Assembly (NCBI GenBank): GCA_012184525.1
Contig: WOFQ01000061.1
Coordinates: 62,001-126,000, forward strand
DNA from: Xenoacremonium recifei
Taxonomy: Eukaryota > Ascomycota > Sordariomycetes > Hypocreales > Nectriaceae
Direction: 5' to 3'
Length of the DNA stretch: 64,000 nt
The position numbers were made by a program, and so were the translations under genes. This document shows, piece by piece, positions 34,432 to 44,651 of this stretch. Numbering within the stretch: the stretch's first letter is position 1; every line of letters starts with the position of its first letter. The notes beneath the pieces were generated by a model. That model was not told the DNA's origin, made no database searches, and saw only the letters and a list, made by a program, of their open reading frames with translations.

Positions 34432-35325
34432 TTAGAAAATTCCACTGCGGCTCAAGAATGCCACAACTTGCTCTATCACCTCGGGGCTATACGCATGATC
34501 CAGTCCCGCATACATGTGGAATTCAACCGGAATTCCCATCTTTTCCAGAAGCTTTGCGGCTTGCTGGCCATGTTTCAGTTTTACTTTCCTGTCCAAAGCT
34601 CCATGTGCCATCAATACGGGAGTGGAAATGAACGGAAACGTGGAGGCCGATGCCGGGTCGAGCTCTGCTTCCTCTCTTAGCGCATCCACAACCCGCTGTA
34701 GCGGCGTCCGATCATCCGCTGTAGAGTCAAATGTGAAGATATCGTCTTGTTCGTAGGTGGGATCCTCCTCCAGGATCTCCAGTAGAAGGGCATTCACAGG
34801 CATAAATCCCGACATGACGACTACTGCGCCCAGCGATTGTCCGGCCCACAGCAAGTTACTCATCAGACTCATAGCACCGCCCTGGCTGAACCCGGCCAAG
34901 GCAACTCTTCTTGCGTCGCCTCCTAACGCGGCAACCTCCTCACGTAAAATGCCGTGAATGTGCTCTATACTAGGCCGCATCTCGCCTCGTGACTCAGGCT
35001 CCCAGTCGCCGCTGCCCTCGTACCACTGGTGGATGACCGAGCGACGATATTTTCTCGCGCGCATGAGCGGTGCTGTCGGGAAGATGAATTTGGTGTTTGG
35101 GAGGGCTTCGGGTAGAGTCTTGTTGGTGAGAGTGGGTGTTGAGAACAGAAGCGCGTGGAAGTTTTGCGCGTTCCAGCCGCGGCCGTGGAGGAACACTATG
35201 GTCGTATTGTGCGTTGCAGAGCGCGGCGGTACGACCATAGGAGGCGGAAAGACACCTAAGGAGAGATTTCGAAACAACAGGGGGAAGTTGGAGGATGACT
35301 CCGATGATGAGTTGGGTTCAGCCAT
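34432..35325 (-). CDS. Phospholipase/carboxylesterase, acyl-protein-thioesterase-like
   Basis: An alpha/beta hydrolase of 297 residues in one exon. The oxyanion region is FLHGRGWNA, the nucleophile is in AGFSQGGAMS, the aspartate in HGALDRKV and the histidine in GLDHAYSPE. This order and the GFSQGG elbow are those of the APT1/YpfH family (PF02230). No signal peptide is seen. It would cleave thioesters or carboxyl esters. Its gene ends only 98 bp from the fuconate-dehydratase-like gene, tail to tail. No link to the clusters is visible, but an ester-cleaving role cannot be excluded. Confidence 0.9.
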   Translation of the reverse strand: MAEPNSSSESSSNFPLLFRNLSLGVFPPPMVVPPRSATHNTTIVFLHGRGWNAQNFHALLFSTPTLTNKTLPEALPNTKFIFPTAPLMRARKYRRSVIHQWYEGSGDWEPESRGEMRPSIEHIHGILREEVAALGGDARRVALAGFSQGGAMSLMSNLLWAGQSLGAVVVMSGFMPVNALLLEILEEDPTYEQDDIFTFDSTADDRTPLQRVVDALREEAELDPASASTFPFISTPVLMAHGALDRKVKLKHGQQAAKLLEKMGIPVEFHMYAGLDHAYSPEVIEQVVAFLSRSGIF

Positions 35326-35365
35326 GGCGAAGGCTTCGGCATTATGCCCAGTAAGGTTGGGCCAT

Positions 35366-35778
35366 CAGCAGCGGTCGACGAAGCTCGGAGAGATGGGAAT
35401 CGGATCTTGAATCATCTCTCAGGTTAATAGCCCACTGGGACCGTGCGGAATTATTTCGAATTTTTGAGGACGCAGTTCATCATTCCCAGGGCGAAAGAAG
35501 TGGAAGATGGAAGTGATCCATTCCAGAGGGGCCAGCAGTCTCTTATCGCGCTGTCCCTGCCTGAGGCGTTTTGTTATTGCATCGCGCAAAAACATCGGGC
35601 CAAGCACTGAGGCCATAAAAGATGAAGACCCTTATTCTTTCCACCCCGGAACCGCTATCGGGTCATCCAAGGTATGAAAAATAATGTAGAAGTCGCTTTC
35701 AAAGTGCGCAATTCACGGAGAAAGGCTCTTCATCTTATGCGGATTGAGTTGTTGACGTGATGTGTCGCGCTTTGCGTG
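35366..35778 (+). repeat. Direct repeat R1 (copy less rich in AT)
   Basis: About 410 bases that match 40345-40764 in the same orientation. Shared landmarks: GATGGGAATCGGATCTTGAA, CAGAG-GGCT/GGCC, TTGTTATT-CATCGCGCAAAAA and CTTATGCGGATYGAGTTGTTG. Where the two differ, R1 mostly has C or G and the other copy T or A. It runs directly into the TF2 fragment at 35778. Confidence 0.8.
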
Positions 35779-35971
35779 ACAAAGCCTCCTGCGTCGCAAC
35801 AGAGCCGGGGGAAATACCTGCGAAAACTGGTGAAACTTGAGCTCCTTGCCACATGTGTACGAGTAAGACGTGTATCAATACGAGCGCGGAGGAGGCAGAT
35901 ACTTGGTAGACGCCTGGTGAAATATCAGGCTTGTCGTGGAGCATAACGTCGGCTAGGATGTCCTTCACCGT
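35778..35971 (-). pseudogene. Decayed fragment of regulator TF2
   Basis: About 195 bases corresponding to 41813-42001, inside the fungal-specific domain of TF2, at roughly 80% identity by eye. Its translation keeps KDILADVMLHDKPD, SPGVYQVSA and GSVATQEALS, but there is no start, no finger region and no continuation on either side. It is fused directly to repeat R1, whereas at the intact locus the repeat and this segment are separated by about 1.05 kb. It is therefore a partial duplicate with an internal deletion and can have no regulator function. Confidence 0.85.
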
Positions 35972-36560
35972 CTGCCTAGTTGAGAACTCCTATCATAGTT
36001 TCTTGCGCCTAAATTTGCGGATATTTTCTTCAAGTAATCGAACCTCCATCACCTCACTCAAAATAATCCCCTTAGACTGAGTTTCCACGAATTTCGAGTT
36101 TCGACATCCCATAATAGGCCCGATTCTAGGTAAATTGGTGTCCGGTATGCATCGCTTGGTATATTCGATAACCAATAAGTCTCATTATATCATAGTACGT
36201 AGGATCCTTTTTGAGTTCCCGCTGTTCACTAAATTGCGGTGGATGAAGTAATATATGGGCGCGGTATATGGGCGTTCCTCAGGCCAGGGCGATCCATTCC
36301 GTTTCGTGTCGTGCCGTGCCGTGCCGTACCGTGCCGCCCCTTAAGGAAGACTGTGGCCTGCTCCTGGTTCCCAACCTAAGAAACCAGACAGGATATCCTT
36401 TTACAATAAACCTTCGTGGTAAACTGAGAAAATTCCAATTGATCAGTGTAGAGAAATGTTAAATTATCGAAGCAAATTCGGCGACATTGAGATCCATCCA
36501 TCGCAAACGATCATGGTGGCTAACTATTCCTTCGGCTCAGCCAGTACCATTTTGCCTCCC
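35972..36560. other. Intergenic remnant with a short pentamer array
   Basis: No gene is seen. A CGTGC-type pentamer array lies at 36305-36336 (about six units, some altered). The remainder is AT-rich sequence downstream of the terpene synthase. Confidence 0.5.
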
Positions 36561-37580
36561 TTATTGGGATTTGGCCCCAAATAACTCTTCCAAACGATAT
36601 CGCGGAGCTGAAGTATGGAAATGAGTGATTCCCTTCGCATATGTCTCAAAGTTCGCGCGGTACTCCGGCTCATCGACTAGAGCAGCCATTACTCGATCAT
36701 AAATGCACACGCCTTCATCTGCCAAAGTACCCAGCGCCGTAATAACATCCGTGCTGTCTCGCTGGGCACGCATGTCAAGGTAGTTACCCTGTTCGCCAAG
36801 TAGAGCCTCCTTATAGAAGGAAATAACATCGTTGACAATATTGGTAAAAACAATGACGTCCGGAATGATCTGCACATACTTATCAAGCCCACCTGATGGC
36901 AACTTCGAATCTGAGTGGCGCGCCATGGCCAATAGGGCATACATGGGTGATAGACCTGTCTTGAAGCGCAACCAATCTGGGAAGTCGGGTGATGCTTGAT
37001 GAAGTTTGACATTTTCAGTAAGCAGCTCAATGCTCTCGCCGTTGAGGAAGTCGTAACAGGCCACGACGATCATGTTGGCAACGAGGGGCTCGAAATGAGT
37101 CCATAAGCGAGGAACCAGCTCACGGGTAAACCAGTCAAGGACAGGTTCGCCACACTTTTGTCCCGTGAGCAAGTTAAGATGCAGGAGTCGCAGTATTTCG
37201 GGCTCGCGGCTGAGAATATCATCGGCGTGGAAGAAGAAGATGGTCAGCTGGGCTACTATGGCCTGATACTCAAGCGGATGAGATGACACAAAGTCCGCTG
37301 CCACATGGCAAGCCATAGTAAATTGACGCTTGGAGTTGATCAGGTCTAGATGATCACGTAGACTCGATGTCTCCAACTCCGACATTACCAAGGCACGAAG
37401 ATCGTCGATCGAGGTGACGGTAAGAGCTTGCGAATCGATCGCGCGTCCACCGCTGACACCATTAACAAAACGCGATAGTGTCCCGCGGATTGCGGTGATA
37501 GAGTTCTGGCCATTAGCACAACTGACCGCTCAAGACTCAAGGACGAGAAGTATCTCGCATACCTCCGGAATCGGGTTCAT
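36561..37580 (-). CDS. Terpene synthase, trichodiene-synthase (TRI5) family
   Basis: A class I terpene cyclase of about 320 residues. The aspartate-rich metal motif is DDILSREPE near 37215. The second motif, NDVISFYKE near 36835, has the N-x3-S-x3-E arrangement. FFFHADD and CYDFLNGE also match the all-helical PF06330 family. A first exon of 18 nt (MNPIPE, start 37580) is joined across the intron 37561-37505 to NSITAIRG; the in-frame ATG at 37391 would lack this conserved lead. The length is a little shorter than trichodiene synthases (about 375), so more 5' sequence may be missing. It likely cyclises farnesyl diphosphate; the product is unknown. It is divergent from the acyltransferase and lies between two direct repeats. 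Confidence 0.83.
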
Positions 37581-38492
37581 TTTGGCAATGACGATATATG
37601 TAATATTTTGGAAGACACCCGTGTCAACGTCTGGCTATATTGAGTGATTGCCGTCGATAGTGAAATATCAAAGACGAGGTAATGACTAGATTGGAGATTG
37701 GGTTCAGCTATCATAGTATTTCATTTTCAAAGTGGTGCAGGTTTCAACGAATTTATAGGCCTACAACAGGACCATTGAAGGACATACCTGGGAGGAAATA
37801 TATGTACAGGTGATAATCCCCCCTGATGACATACGAATATGTCTCCTACGTGCGGGAATTTCATTTATGGAGATATTATCCAATTCCGTGTCACATATCA
37901 TGCAATTATACGCTATAGACAACATCTTTACCTATCGGAGAGGAACACTCATACATGTTTAATTGCTTAAGAAGGCAGCCTGAGGAATTATCCCACGTAG
38001 GATTTATTACTTTGAGTGCCGCCTGTAGTCATTGAGCGTATATCTATCCACTTGACGAGAAATGCAGATCTTGCTATGCAGGATTATCAGCATGATCTAC
38101 CGTGGATAAGGGAATGTCAATCCGCCCCCTAGAATGACGGCTCATTTTAAGGTACGTGACGATCCGCTTTCCGCTCAGCCGACACGGCAAAGAGAACCCC
38201 CACGAGAATAAATCAAAATATCCATGTTGGGAGTGTTCAGAAATAAAAGTCCCTCATCAAGCCTGATTCATATCTCAGAGAGCTGCTCGGAACCATATGA
38301 CAAGAGAATCACACCTTATCCGTGAAACCAACACAAGGAACCAAAAGAGAACAAGAAACTCACTGTTCGTGCCCAGATCTAACGCATATAGTTGTCCTAT
38401 AACGTGGCTTACTGACTGTGTACATTCACTCTACAGGTTCCAAGAACTATCTCCAGAGTATACTCAGTCTATCAAGCAATCAGAAACTCGCA
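37581..38492. promoter_or_regulatory. Bidirectional promoter, terpene synthase / acyltransferase
   Basis: 912 bases between divergent genes. It holds no TTGGGGTA and no TTGGGG. One TTGGAG lies near 37692. An alternative upstream exon for the acyltransferase in 38297-38416 cannot be excluded, but its splice donor would be weak. Confidence 0.4.
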
Positions 38493-39984
38493 ATGGACTA
38501 CGCTCCAGGTCACAGAATCATCCTCCTTCACTTCTTCGACGATACTCTTCTATTCAGAACGTTGATTATGTATAATCTTTTGGTGATTCCTGATGTCCTC
38601 GACCCAGAGAGACTTCATACGTCGATATCGCGATTAGTACAACGGGAAGGTTGGGAAAAACTTGGTGCGAGACTGCGACAAGGGAAAGGCTGCTTGGAAT
38701 ATCACATTCCCGAAGCCTTCGATGCATCTCGACCGCCTGTGGCTTTCACTTATACAAATCATGACATGATATCCGCAAACCACCCTTCCGCATCCCGAGT
38801 CCCGAGGCCAGATGATGGCTTGACCTGCCCATCTATAGTGGGTGATCCGGAAGAGCTTGCAGACCTCGTGTACCCCCCAGACTGTCCCAAAAGTCTTGAT
38901 GATTGGCTAAAGACTGACCGGCCAATACTTGGCCTCCATATAACTTCATTTCTCGACAAGACTATGATCGTGGTCTATTGGCCTCATCTAGCAATGGATG
39001 CTTTAGGTCAAAGGGCGCTTTTTGACGCATGGATGAAGATGCTGCAAGGACATGAGGAGACAATCAGCACTCCTATTGGTGTCGATAGGGATCCACTGGC
39101 AGAGGTAGGAAAACACCCAACTGAGCCGCATGTTCTGGCACCAAGGCGCCTCATGGTATCTTCTATGACTCTATATGGGCTTAGGAATATCTTCAGCCTT
39201 GGGTGTTCTGCAAAGGAGGCCCGTATGATCTGTATCCCGGCTGTGTGCTGGCAGAAGTGGCATTCCGATGCTCGCGAGGACCTAGGCCCAAACCAATTCT
39301 TGACCGAAGGAGACATTATAACGGCTTTTTGGATGCGAATTTCTACGGCGCATTTAGGTGCAAGCTCAGATAAGACTGTGAGTCAAAAGTGAAACTTGTT
39401 ACCTATCTCATGATCCGTTCTGTCAGAAAAATAGATTTCCAAAGTGCTAATTAGTCCGTACACAGGTAACAACAAACATTGTCATGTCTCTACGAAAGAT
39501 ATTAGGGGACGAAGAACTTCCCGCGGGTCATCCATATATATCCAATGCTCTTGGCTTTGCGAATGTCGTTCTTCCCGCCAGCGAAATAGCTACCAAACCT
39601 CTAAGCTGGGTAGCTCTCCAGATACGTCAGGCGATCACAATACAGGGAACCCGAGCACAGCATGAGGCGTACTTAGCGATGCAGCGCAATTCTTGGGGAA
39701 AACTATTCGTTCTTTTCGGGGACAGTGCCATGTACCATATGACACTATCCAATTGGCAAAAGGCAAACATGTTCGATTTGGACTTTAGCGCAGCCGCCGC
39801 AAAGTCTCGAGGGGGTCGGCAATTGATGCCAGAGTACATCCAGACTAGCCAAATCCCTGTATTGCCTGACATTTTCCCGGTTATCGGGAAAGACCATAAG
39901 GGTAATTACTGGGTATCGGGCTATAGACCGAGCGGGTTGTGGAACAAGGTTGAGGAAGAGCTTAAGAAATATGCATTCAATTAG
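38493..39984 (+). CDS. HXXXD (BAHD-like) acyltransferase
   Basis: A CoA-dependent acyltransferase of about 465 residues. The catalytic motif is in WPHLAMDALGQ (H-x3-D) near 38980. The C-terminal half contains MFDLDFSAAAAKS at the place of the usual DFGWG, so that structural motif is degenerate. One intron at 39378-39465 joins SSDKT to VTTNIVM. The start at 38493 precedes DYAPGHRIILLHFFDD, which fits family N-termini; upstream open sequence has no ATG in frame. In fungal clusters this family acylates hydroxylated terpenoids or alkaloids. The divergent terpene synthase makes a terpenoid acceptor likely. Confidence 0.8.
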
Positions 39985-40344
39985 TTATAAGGGTTTATAT
40001 TAGCAGAAGCAATTGACGAGTTATTCTCAACATTAAAAGAGAGCAGCAGGATTTAACAATTCTTAAGTCAGCGCTGGACCACAGATATATATTGGTTAGA
40101 GCATCAGCCACTTTGAGATAATCAAGCTTATCCCTATACCTATAAGAAGTTTTAATTACTTATTAAATAAAGGTTCTAATATAATATTTAAAGACTTTTA
40201 ATTTTTAAAATATTAAGGTATAAGTTATAGAGTTATATTTAGATAAAAAATAGACCAGATATGTCTTCTAGTCGTTAGCCTCTAGCAGTCTATTAATCGC
40301 ATTTACCCCTTGGCTGCTCCCGCGATCGAGCAGGGTCGGGCTTT
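39985..40344. other. AT-rich decayed sequence
   Basis: 360 bases with very high AT content, particularly 40140-40255, rich in TA and TTAA. No open frame of note. The composition matches sequence hit by repeat-induced point mutation, but I cannot name the source element. Confidence 0.5.
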
Positions 40345-40764
40345 CAGCAGGGCACCAAAGCTCGCAGGGGGCCTAAGGGATGGGAATCGGATCTTGAATT
40401 ATTTCTCCCTGGTCACTTGCTGGCTGGGAAGGAGCGGAATTCTTTTTGATGTTTAAGAGCGCAGTTTATCATTTCTTACTAGGGCGCGGGAGGTAGAAGA
40501 TACAATAATTTATTCCAGAGTGGCTAGGACCAGTGCCTCACTTGAGGCATTTTGTTATTATATCACGCAAAAATATCAGGCTAAGCACTAAGTTTATAAA
40601 GATAAAGAGCCTTATTCCTTCTGGTTTATAACTATTATTAATTTATCTGATGTCTGAAAACTAATTTAGACATCACTCTTAAAGCGCTCAGATTATAGAA
40701 AGGGGAAAAAGGGCTCTAAATCTTATGCGGATCGAGTTGTTGATATGATATCGCTCTGTATGTG
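40345..40764 (+). repeat. Direct repeat R2 (AT-shifted copy)
   Basis: Counterpart of R1 (35366-35778). Differences are mostly C-to-T and G-to-A relative to R1, for example CATCGCGCAAAAACATCGGGC versus TATCACGCAAAAATATCAGGC (each shown as compared blocks). It lies about 100 bp beyond the stop of TF2, so it is part of the TF2 3' flank that was duplicated to the left. Confidence 0.8.
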
Positions 40765-40861
40765 ATATTTGTGCCGGACGCGTGATTTAGTCGCTGGCTT
40801 GATTTTCTACTTATATTATGTTTGAACTTTTTCCCCGTCGAATCATCTCATACTGCATTAA

Positions 40862-43800
40862 TCATTGGCCAGAACCGAGACCAGAAAACGGCATACTGCT
40901 CTTCATGCTGAGTGCTCGAGCGTACGCATCTGCCATTCGATCCAAAGCAGTGCCCATTAGAGGAGTAATACCCCAAATCCATACCTAGAGCAGAGGAGAT
41001 TAGTAAACATGATAGTGAATAGAACTGCACCGCGATTCAAGGCTTTTCTTTGAGGTTGTGTCTTGTCAAAGGGGAGTGCAACTCACATCACGGAGAAGCC
41101 AGCCCCAAGTTCTGGCAACTGCGGCAGCTAACGAGGAGTTCGTTTCGACCTCACACTCAGCTTCCTCGAGAAGCTCTTTGATGTCTCGTAATAGTTCCTC
41201 TTCATCTGGCGTGGCCTTTTTGCCACTGACCTGATCCATCTCGAGGGTATGGACCCATTTACTAACCAGGAGAGCTGTTGAGGCACAGTTTCGTCAGTCA
41301 AGGCGCTCTCGTGAAACAAAATGGAATGCATTCAACAACTGATTCAAGAAGAAAGGAGTAAATGCAGATTGCTTACCACTGTCCCATCCCGCAATAGCCT
41401 GTTCCACGCTCCATCGAAAGGCGGCTGTCTTTCTCACGAGAAGATGACCCATTTTGATAGGAGCTTTTAGGCCTTCAAGCGCTTTTGCGACGCCCTCAAC
41501 CACCTCTATGCTCCGTTGTATCTTGCTATCGACAAAGGATATGATCGATGCATCGTTCTCGGAATCCTGAAGGGCGGATAGGTCAACCGAGTTTCGGAGG
41601 CTGCCGTCCTTGAACAGACGTGTATAAGCGATTCTCAGGATGGCCTGTGAGTTGAAGACGAGAGACGCCTCCTTTTCAGCGTCGGTGTCATCAGTTGTAT
41701 TTTCATCGCCGTATCTTAGCGTCGGACCAGGCCCAAAGTCATTTCGCGCGTTATCAAGGAAGAATTGACACCTCGACAAGGTTTGGAGACCAGTCCGGAT
41801 CAGAAGGTGGCTCAAAGCCTCCTGCGTCGCAACAGAGCCCAGGGAAATTCCCGCAAAAACATGCGTTACTTGAGCCCTTTGCCACATATGCACGACCAAG
41901 GCGTGCATCAATACGAGGGCAGAGTACGCAGATACTTGGTAGACACCTGGCGACACATCAGGCTTCCCGTGCAGCATAATGTCAGCCAGGATGTCCTTCA
42001 TAGTGCGTTGAGGGTGGGATTTTCCTGGGCCGCCAATATGTGCAAGCACATCTCGCCACTCTGTCGTTGAGCGAGCACTCCAGAGTTTTTCGTCGTGAAA
42101 GGACTCAAACTCGAGATCCACAGTGGCGTTCATGCCGGGGTTTACATCGTACATGACCATGCTCATCGTGCTGGAGATCAGCATTGCACCCATTAATCGT
42201 TTCCATGATTCGAAGTAAGCCCAATTTGTCCAACTGAGCCTAAATGTATCGCCGTGGTGTTCGCGTAGCCTTGCCCGGGCTTTCTGATAGACCTTTGAGC
42301 TGAAATTAGTTTTAGATGCCATTACTTCGTGATAAGACTTACCACAGTGTAGAAGCCATTGTGTCGCATGACGGACGACATTAGGCTCGCTTCCCCGCTC
42401 ATAACTGCAAAGAAATCAAGCAGGACCCGAGCTTGTACGAGCCAGAGGGGATAGTCTTTGAGTAGGGACGGCTGTTCTTCTTCTGACCGCATATCCATCG
42501 TATCTATCGCCTCTCGGGCAACTCTATGAAGTTTGTGAGCTCGTCGGCGATGCAGTCGGTATAGAGCGCCAATGCTACACATGGTTAAGATCAAGGGGCT
42601 CGGCTCTCTGTCGGGTGAGAATGTGGGTAGATGGATTATAGGTAGGTGGCCGTGGAAATTAGACACGTAGCTAGCGAGAAACTCCTCGCACTCTTTAACA
42701 CCAGGCATATCTCTGTCCGCTCTCTCTGACGCTACCCGTCTAGCTAGGTCGCTTTTGATGGAGGAATGGACCTTACTACAAATTTTGAATGTGGGAAATG
42801 AGCGAAGGCCATCTCGGAGTAGGATAGGAACATCAGACATTGCCTGAGAAGACTTTGATGATTCCGAGTGACTCGAACGCCCGTCATGGAGGTCCACATT
42901 CATCTGAGGTATCTGGTAAGGAGGCTGCGACAACGGCCCAATTCCAATAGACCAGGGGTCTGGAAGATCGAAATGTTCAATATCGTGTGCGAGATTCTGG
43001 TGATGGTCCTGGGCAAAGCCGAGGAGCTGGCTTGTGTTGGGAGAGAAGGTGAAGGATGTGAGATCAATTTCTGGAGGTATAGCTGATGAGAAAAGTGATG
43101 TTGCTTGCCGCTGCGAGCGCCTTGACTGTGCGTCCTGACTATGCATAGCATCGCCGGGATTTGCTTCGGCGGCGGAACAAACTGCGTCCAGTAGCATGTC
43201 CATATTTGATTCGACCTGTGGGGTGTTGTTTGCTTGGCCGCCTGACGGCTGTTGCTGATCTTGTTGATTGGCAGAAGCTGTGGCTATTGGATTCGGCTCT
43301 GGTGGGAAATCCGTCCATGAAATATCCAAGCTTGTCGAGCTGATGTTTCGTGTTTCAAAGAGTTCTGGAGATTTCGTGGCGAGGGCATCGAGGAATAGAG
43401 GAGGTGGAGGTTCGGGATTTGTGTCCGGCACGACATCAGGAAAGCCGTAGTCGCCAGGATGGCGAGTGTGCACGAGAGACTCTTGGTTGCCATTGGGGTC
43501 ATCTATGCTTTGCCCGTCATCGTTATCGGTCGGCGGGGTGTCTAAGGCAATGGCGGGAGGGGACGATGGCGCTGATCCAATGTTGGCGTTTATTTGCTTA
43601 GCTGCTTGCCCGGGCCTTGGATGCAGCGTCCGTTCGTGTCTGGTTACCAAGTCTCTGTCGAGTAGGTCAGCTTAGATGTGGGATGAGAACGAGATGACAT
43701 TTCCAGTGGTTGGAAGGGTGAATGTGTACGTACTTCCTGGAGTACGTCTTCTGACAGTAACGACAAGCGAAGGGCTTCTCGTTCGTGTGGATGCGCTCAT

Positions 43801-43924
43801 GGCGAATGCAATGTTCGCTGCGCTTGAAGATCTTGGCGCAATGCACACAGCGGTATTGGCGTCGAGGACGGCCTCGTTTCGGCACAGCCGCAGGGCCGTT
43901 GCTATCTTCTGTGGCAGTAGACAT
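40862..43924 (-). CDS. C2H2 zinc-finger transcription factor with fungal-specific TF domain (TF2)
   Basis: A nuclear regulator of about 900 residues with the same architecture as TF1. After a basic lead (KRGRPRRQ) come two fingers: CVHC with helix KRSEHCIRH, and CRYC with helix SRKDLVTRH. The intron 43735-43658 splits finger 2. Both helices keep the Adr1-type key residues (R-H-R, R-L-R). A long Gln/Ser/Pro-rich linker follows, then the PF04082-type domain with PLILTMCSIGALY and MRHNGFY. Other introns lie near 42343-42300, 41376-41279 and 41086-40988. The last exon ends SGLGSGQ with a stop at 40862. A decayed partial copy lies at 35778-35971. It is the likely regulator of the P450/MBL/HGD block to its right, and perhaps of the whole window. 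Confidence 0.87.
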
Positions 43925-44651
43925 TAAGACAGCACCACGACAGGGCTAAGACAGTCGTTGTAACGCAGGCGTCAAGCAGCTATTGAATCGCTCTTGGAAG
44001 TCAGACTCATTGGGAGGCGGGTGAAGCCACAACGTCACGCTCGCTACAGCGAGAAGGGAATTCGCGGGTTTGTACGGAGTAGTGGTTTCGGGTCGTCCGG
44101 GGTCTTGTTGGATACTGGAAGTTTGAGAATGCGGGGGACTGGGGATGGCAGAGCTTATAGTGCAGAGCCGAAGCACCTAGCGCAGACTAAAAGCACGCTG
44201 GCTAGGATCACTACGGGCAAACTCGCTCTAGACTACGGGCTAAGTGGCTGAGCTAGAGTCTGAAAGGGGCTGATTCATGTTCAAGTCAGCATTCGCGCAG
44301 GCACATTGCCGCCTCAACGGACCCGTTTGTACTGGTCATCAGCGGGCAATCCTTGCTGTCCGATAGGCTGACGTTCTTCCGTGCACTGACGCAGGCTGCC
44401 TACTTCGGGCCTCTCAACCGGTAGCTGACCTCGAATCTCCTCGTGACGTTCTTCCTCCAAGGCGAGTCATTGGGAATCACGAGCCTTGGCTACACCTGCG
44501 TCATAACTTTGCCTATGTCTCTTCTAGAGGCATGAAATCCACGTAGAATGAGAGCAACTAGACAAATCTAATATCTCGACGTCGATGACCCTCTATGTTG
44601 CACCGAGCGAAGCCTAGAATAACTTATACACTGGCACTGGTGTGTCTACTT
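43925..44651. other. Intergenic region upstream of TF2
   Basis: 727 bases between the TF2 start and the end of the next P450 (both leftward). It must contain the TF2 promoter. It has no exact TTGGGGTA. The open frames here (for example 43994-44251) show no family features. Confidence 0.45.

Noticed and set aside
35735..35968. 77-codon minus-strand frame as a small intact gene
   Set aside because: It is a fragment of the TF2 regulator domain without fingers or proper ends; listed as a pseudogene.
36561..44651. A trichothecene-type biosynthetic cluster
   Set aside because: Only a TRI5-family synthase and one acyltransferase are present, and the usual accessory genes are absent. The family resemblance does not fix the product.
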